This document shows positions 6,910 through 9,268 of a stretch of DNA of 9,268 nt, in pieces. This DNA is from JBFKOL01 sp041628815. Lineage in GTDB: Bacteria > Bacteroidota > Bacteroidia > Chitinophagales > Saprospiraceae. Every line of letters starts with the position of its first letter. Position 1 is the first letter of the stretch. The position numbers and the translations under genes were made by a program. Location of the stretch: positions 1 through 9,268 of the forward strand of contig JBFKOL010000160.1 of NCBI GenBank assembly GCA_041628815.1, in the 5' to 3' direction. The notes under the pieces are model-generated. The model saw only the letters and a program-made list of their open reading frames with translations. It made no database searches and was not told the origin of the DNA.

Positions 6910-8115
6910 TCAAACGGCTACTGCCTTGGTTTCATCCAACAGCGTTACGACCTGGTCTACTATATCCCGGGCCACGTCTCGCTTAGATTTTAACTCATAG
7001 TGAAGAATCTTATTGTCTTTGCGTAGTATGGAGATCTTGTTGGTCGAAAATTGGAACCCGGCGCCTTTTTCGCGCAGGGAGTTGAGTACGATGAAGTCGA
7101 AATTTTTTGACTCCAGTTTTTTCATTGCATTGGATTCTTCATTCTCCGTTTCCAGGGCAAACCCAACCGTCATCTGGCCCGGTTTTTTATTCATTCCCAA
7201 TTCGAATGCTATGTCCCTGGTCCTTTCCAGGTCAATGGACCACTCCCTACCTTGTTTTTTTATTTTTTCGTGGCTCACAAACCGCGGCCTATAATCCGCG
7301 ACTGCTGCCGCCAGTAAGGCGATATCTTTATCATCGAATGCTGCCATACTGGCCTCATACATTTCCTGTGCGGTGACAACTGGTATGGTTTTGACATTCT
7401 CGGTATTACACGACAGGTGGGTAGGGCCCAGAATGAGATCGACCTTTGCTCCGCGAAACGCACATTCTTCGGCGAGACAAATACCCATCAATCCACTTGA
7501 GTGATTGCCTATGAAACGAACCGGATCAATGGCTTCCCTGGTGGGTCCGGCTGTAATCATCACCTTTTTGCCTTTGAGATCGTCGCAAGAGTTGAAGAAA
7601 TGCTTCAATGTGGCGACGATATCCTCAGGTTCAGCCATCCGTCCATCTCCTACCAGTCCGCTTGCCAATTCTCCATGCCCAACGGGTATGATGTAATTGC
7701 CAAAATCCTGGAGTTTTCGAATGTTTTCAACCGTTGAAGGATGCTTCCACATATCAAGATCCATAGCCGGGGCGATAAAAACGGGACACTTTGCACTGAG
7801 GTAAGTGGCTATAAGCATGTTGTCTGACTGTCCCTGAACGAGTTTTGAGAGGGTCGTAGCAGTGGCTGGAGCGATGACCAGTGCATCTGCCCATAGACCC
7901 AATTCCACATGGTTGTTCCAGGCATCATCATCGATAAGGTCAACTTCTACTTGGTTTTTGGAGAGCGTGGAGAAACTCAAGGCGCTGACAAACTCGGTCG
8001 CCGCGTGGGTCATGACAACCCTGACTTCCCAGCCTGACTTGACGAGAGACCGGACGAGCAAGAGAGATTTGTAAACAGCAATACTCCCCGAAACGCCGAC
8101 GACAATTTTCTTCAA
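6910..8115 (-). CDS. coaBC: Bifunctional phosphopantothenoylcysteine decarboxylase / phosphopantothenate-cysteine ligase CoaBC
   Basis: This enzyme joins cysteine to 4'-phosphopantothenate (CoaB, C-terminal half) and decarboxylates the product to 4'-phosphopantetheine (CoaC, FMN-dependent N-terminal half) in coenzyme A synthesis. The 401-residue length is normal. CoaC half: GVSGSIAVYK near the N-terminus (FMN site), active-site His69 in NHVELGLWAD, APATATTLSK, and PAMDLDMW (116-123). CoaB half: ITAGPTREAIDPVRFIGNHS (187-206, including Asn204), AAVADYRP (270-277) and KIKK (284-287). Two positions differ from the E. coli enzyme: PAMN is PAMD (Asp119), and the catalytic Cys of ACGxxGxGR is Ser152 in ASGLVGDGR. 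I recall the same replacements in other Bacteroidota enzymes, so this is probably a lineage form and not a defect. It lies 19 bp after rpoZ, within the operon. Confidence 0.97.
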   Translation of the reverse strand: MKKIVVGVSGSIAVYKSLLLVRSLVKSGWEVRVVMTHAATEFVSALSFSTLSKNQVEVDLIDDDAWNNHVELGLWADALVIAPATATTLSKLVQGQSDNMLIATYLSAKCPVFIAPAMDLDMWKHPSTVENIRKLQDFGNYIIPVGHGELASGLVGDGRMAEPEDIVATLKHFFNSCDDLKGKKVMITAGPTREAIDPVRFIGNHSSGLMGICLAEECAFRGAKVDLILGPTHLSCNTENVKTIPVVTAQEMYEASMAAFDDKDIALLAAAVADYRPRFVSHEKIKKQGREWSIDLERTRDIAFELGMNKKPGQMTVGFALETENEESNAMKKLESKNFDFIVLNSLREKGAGFQFSTNKISILRKDNKILHYELKSKRDVARDIVDQVVTLLDETKAVAV

Positions 8116-8134
8116 AATATTATCGTCGATGATA

Positions 8135-8482
8135 TCAGAACTGTTCTTCCGTTTCTTTCACATTGCGGTATTCAAATTCAAGTTTGTCGGATATGAATTC
8201 TTGGGTGGCGATCACTGCGGGATTGGGAAGTTTTTCGTAAAACTTGGATATCTCGATTTGCTCTTTATTTTCCTGGATTTCTTCAATGGTATCCGTACTA
8301 ATCGCAAATTCTTCCAGTTTGCCGTGCAATTCAATTTTGAGATCTACATTGAGCTGTTCGGCTCTTTTTGCAATAACTGCGATGGACTCGTAAACGTTCG
8401 TGGTTTTTTTTGCCAAAGAACTCAAGTCTCGCGCCTTTAGGTTCGGGTCAATGCCCTGCACCTTGGTTTTAATATCAGCCAT
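8135..8482 (-). CDS. rpoZ: DNA-directed RNA polymerase subunit omega
   Basis: Omega binds and stabilises the beta' subunit of RNA polymerase. The 115-residue product belongs to the diverged Bacteroidota form of the RpoZ/Rpb6 family. Visible signatures are TNVYESIAVIAKRAEQLN (28-45), the helix carrying the conserved Ala-Lys-Arg-Ala core, and KEQIEISKFYEKLPNPAVIA (73-92), a block typical of the phylum's omega proteins. The ATG at 8482-8480 lies inside the end of bamD, with an 8-bp overlap (ATGGCTGA), so translation is probably coupled. coaBC follows after 19 bp. The name rests on the phylum-specific pattern and on operon position, since similarity to E. coli omega is weak. Confidence 0.9.
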   Translation of the reverse strand: MADIKTKVQGIDPNLKARDLSSLAKKTTNVYESIAVIAKRAEQLNVDLKIELHGKLEEFAISTDTIEEIQENKEQIEISKFYEKLPNPAVIATQEFISDKLEFEYRNVKETEEQF

Positions 8483-9268
8483 TTTGAATATTGTTTAGTG
8501 CCTCTCGGCTGTTGTTTCTATAATTGATTACTTCTTCTGAACGTTCTGAATTGCCATGCCTTTTCAGGTAAGCCTGGCACCGGTTGACAGTTTCATTGTA
8601 CCTCTCCTCCTGTTTGGTAAAAATACTGTTGATGGCAAGTTCATAACTCGCCTTTACCATCAGGTACATGGCTTCCTCTTCTTTTTCACTTCCTGGAAAA
8701 TCCTTTAGAAGATTGTTGAGGCTCTGAATTGCCGAACTGTAGTTGCGCATATTGTAATAGAGCTTTCCCGTGTCAAAGGCCTTCAACTCCATTTTATCGC
8801 GCAATTCATCAATGTATTCGTTGCACTTCGGTACGCGTTCGCTTTCAGGGAATGTGTTCACAAAAAGCTGAAAAGCGTCAATCGCTTTTTGAGAATTGGT
8901 TTGGTCCAGTTTGTACTTGGGTGACAACTTATAATTGGAGTAAGCATGATTAAACAATGCATCCTCTCGCTTTGGACTTGTGGTATAGGTGTCCGCAAAA
9001 GTCTTGAAATAATGCGCGCTCAGGATATACCGCCTGTCGAGAAAGTGAGCATTGGCATACTTGAAATAGAGATCCTCTGCCTCGGCACGACCACGGAATG
9101 ATGGTATGACCAATTCATACAAGGTGACGGCCTTTTGATATTCTTTGATTTCGTAATTTCTGTTGGCTTCCTCATAAATCAACTCGGCATTCCCACTCGT
9201 GCGAATTCGTTCAAACTCAGAACGGCAAGAACATAGTAAAACCAAGGCCACTACCAAACAAGTCAAGA
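8475..9268 (-). CDS. bamD: Outer membrane protein assembly factor BamD (5' end missing)
   Basis: BamD is a lipoprotein of the BAM complex that folds and inserts outer-membrane beta-barrel proteins. The frame is open at the right edge. A TTG at 9266-9264 is the first possible start in the window, but the true start is probably a few codons beyond it, because the signal peptide looks clipped. The visible sequence has a hydrophobic stretch ending in the lipobox LCSC (Cys14 counted from that TTG), then about 250 residues of helical tetratricopeptide-like repeats, for example YEEANRNYEIKEYQKAVTLY, YFKYANAHFLDRRYILSAHY, and AFDTGKLYYNMRNYSSAIQS. The last includes the GklYy.mrnY.aAi pattern typical of BamD. 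It heads the operon as seen here and overlaps rpoZ by 8 bp. Confidence 0.93.
   Translation of the reverse strand, partial: LTCLVVALVLLCSCRSEFERIRTSGNAELIYEEANRNYEIKEYQKAVTLYELVIPSFRGRAEAEDLYFKYANAHFLDRRYILSAHYFKTFADTYTTSPKREDALFNHAYSNYKLSPKYKLDQTNSQKAIDAFQLFVNTFPESERVPKCNEYIDELRDKMELKAFDTGKLYYNMRNYSSAIQSLNNLLKDFPGSEKEEEAMYLMVKASYELAINSIFTKQEERYNETVNRCQAYLKRHGNSERSEEVINYRNNSREALNNIQNG

Noticed and set aside
6893..6913. Upstream TTG start for porD overlapping the coaBC stop by 4 bp
   Set aside because: The overlap is attractive for coupling, but it adds polar residues before a compact signal peptide that starts at ATG 6892. It remains possible.
1..9268. Insertion sequence, prophage, CRISPR, tRNA or rRNA
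   Set aside because: I found no transposase, terminal inverted repeats, spaced direct repeats or structural RNA signatures. Genes are intact and mostly conserved housekeeping.

Overview
The window looks like chromosome from a member of the Bacteroidota, probably a Saprospiria-like (Lewinella/Saprospiraceae-type) marine or sludge bacterium. Three things point there: a secreted protein with a type IX secretion system (T9SS) C-terminal sorting domain; the gene order bamD-rpoZ-coaBC-porD(DUF4835), which is typical of this phylum; and start regions without clear Shine-Dalgarno sequences. The finer taxonomic placement is inference from domain style only. I see no mobile element, CRISPR array, tRNA or rRNA.

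Layout. From 1 to 970, on the minus strand, is the N-terminal part of a large secreted adhesin-like protein that runs off the left edge with no stop codon. A 252-bp divergent intergenic region with several short palindromes (971-1222) separates it from a plus-strand gene (1223-3367). That gene encodes a 714-residue secreted protein with two tandem HYR domains, each interrupted by a C-type lectin domain, then a GEVED domain and a T9SS sorting tail. It converges on recG (minus, 3385-5481), and the two share a perfect 11-bp hairpin that overlaps the last codons of recG. recG is divergent from rbfA (plus, 5637-5990). rbfA converges, with only 2 bp between stop codons, on a tightly packed minus-strand operon read from the right edge: bamD (5' end missing), rpoZ, coaBC and porD.

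How the genes fit together. The right half is conserved housekeeping: outer-membrane protein insertion (BamD), RNA polymerase omega, coenzyme A synthesis (CoaBC), a predicted T9SS-associated periplasmic protein (PorD/DUF4835), ribosome maturation (RbfA) and recombination/replication restart (RecG). The left half is accessory cell-surface material: a lectin-like protein with a visible T9SS tail, and an adhesin whose C-terminus, and so any sorting domain, lies outside the window. The genes read as ordinary for the phylum. The least ordinary item is the nested HYR(CTLD)-HYR(CTLD) architecture of the lectin protein.
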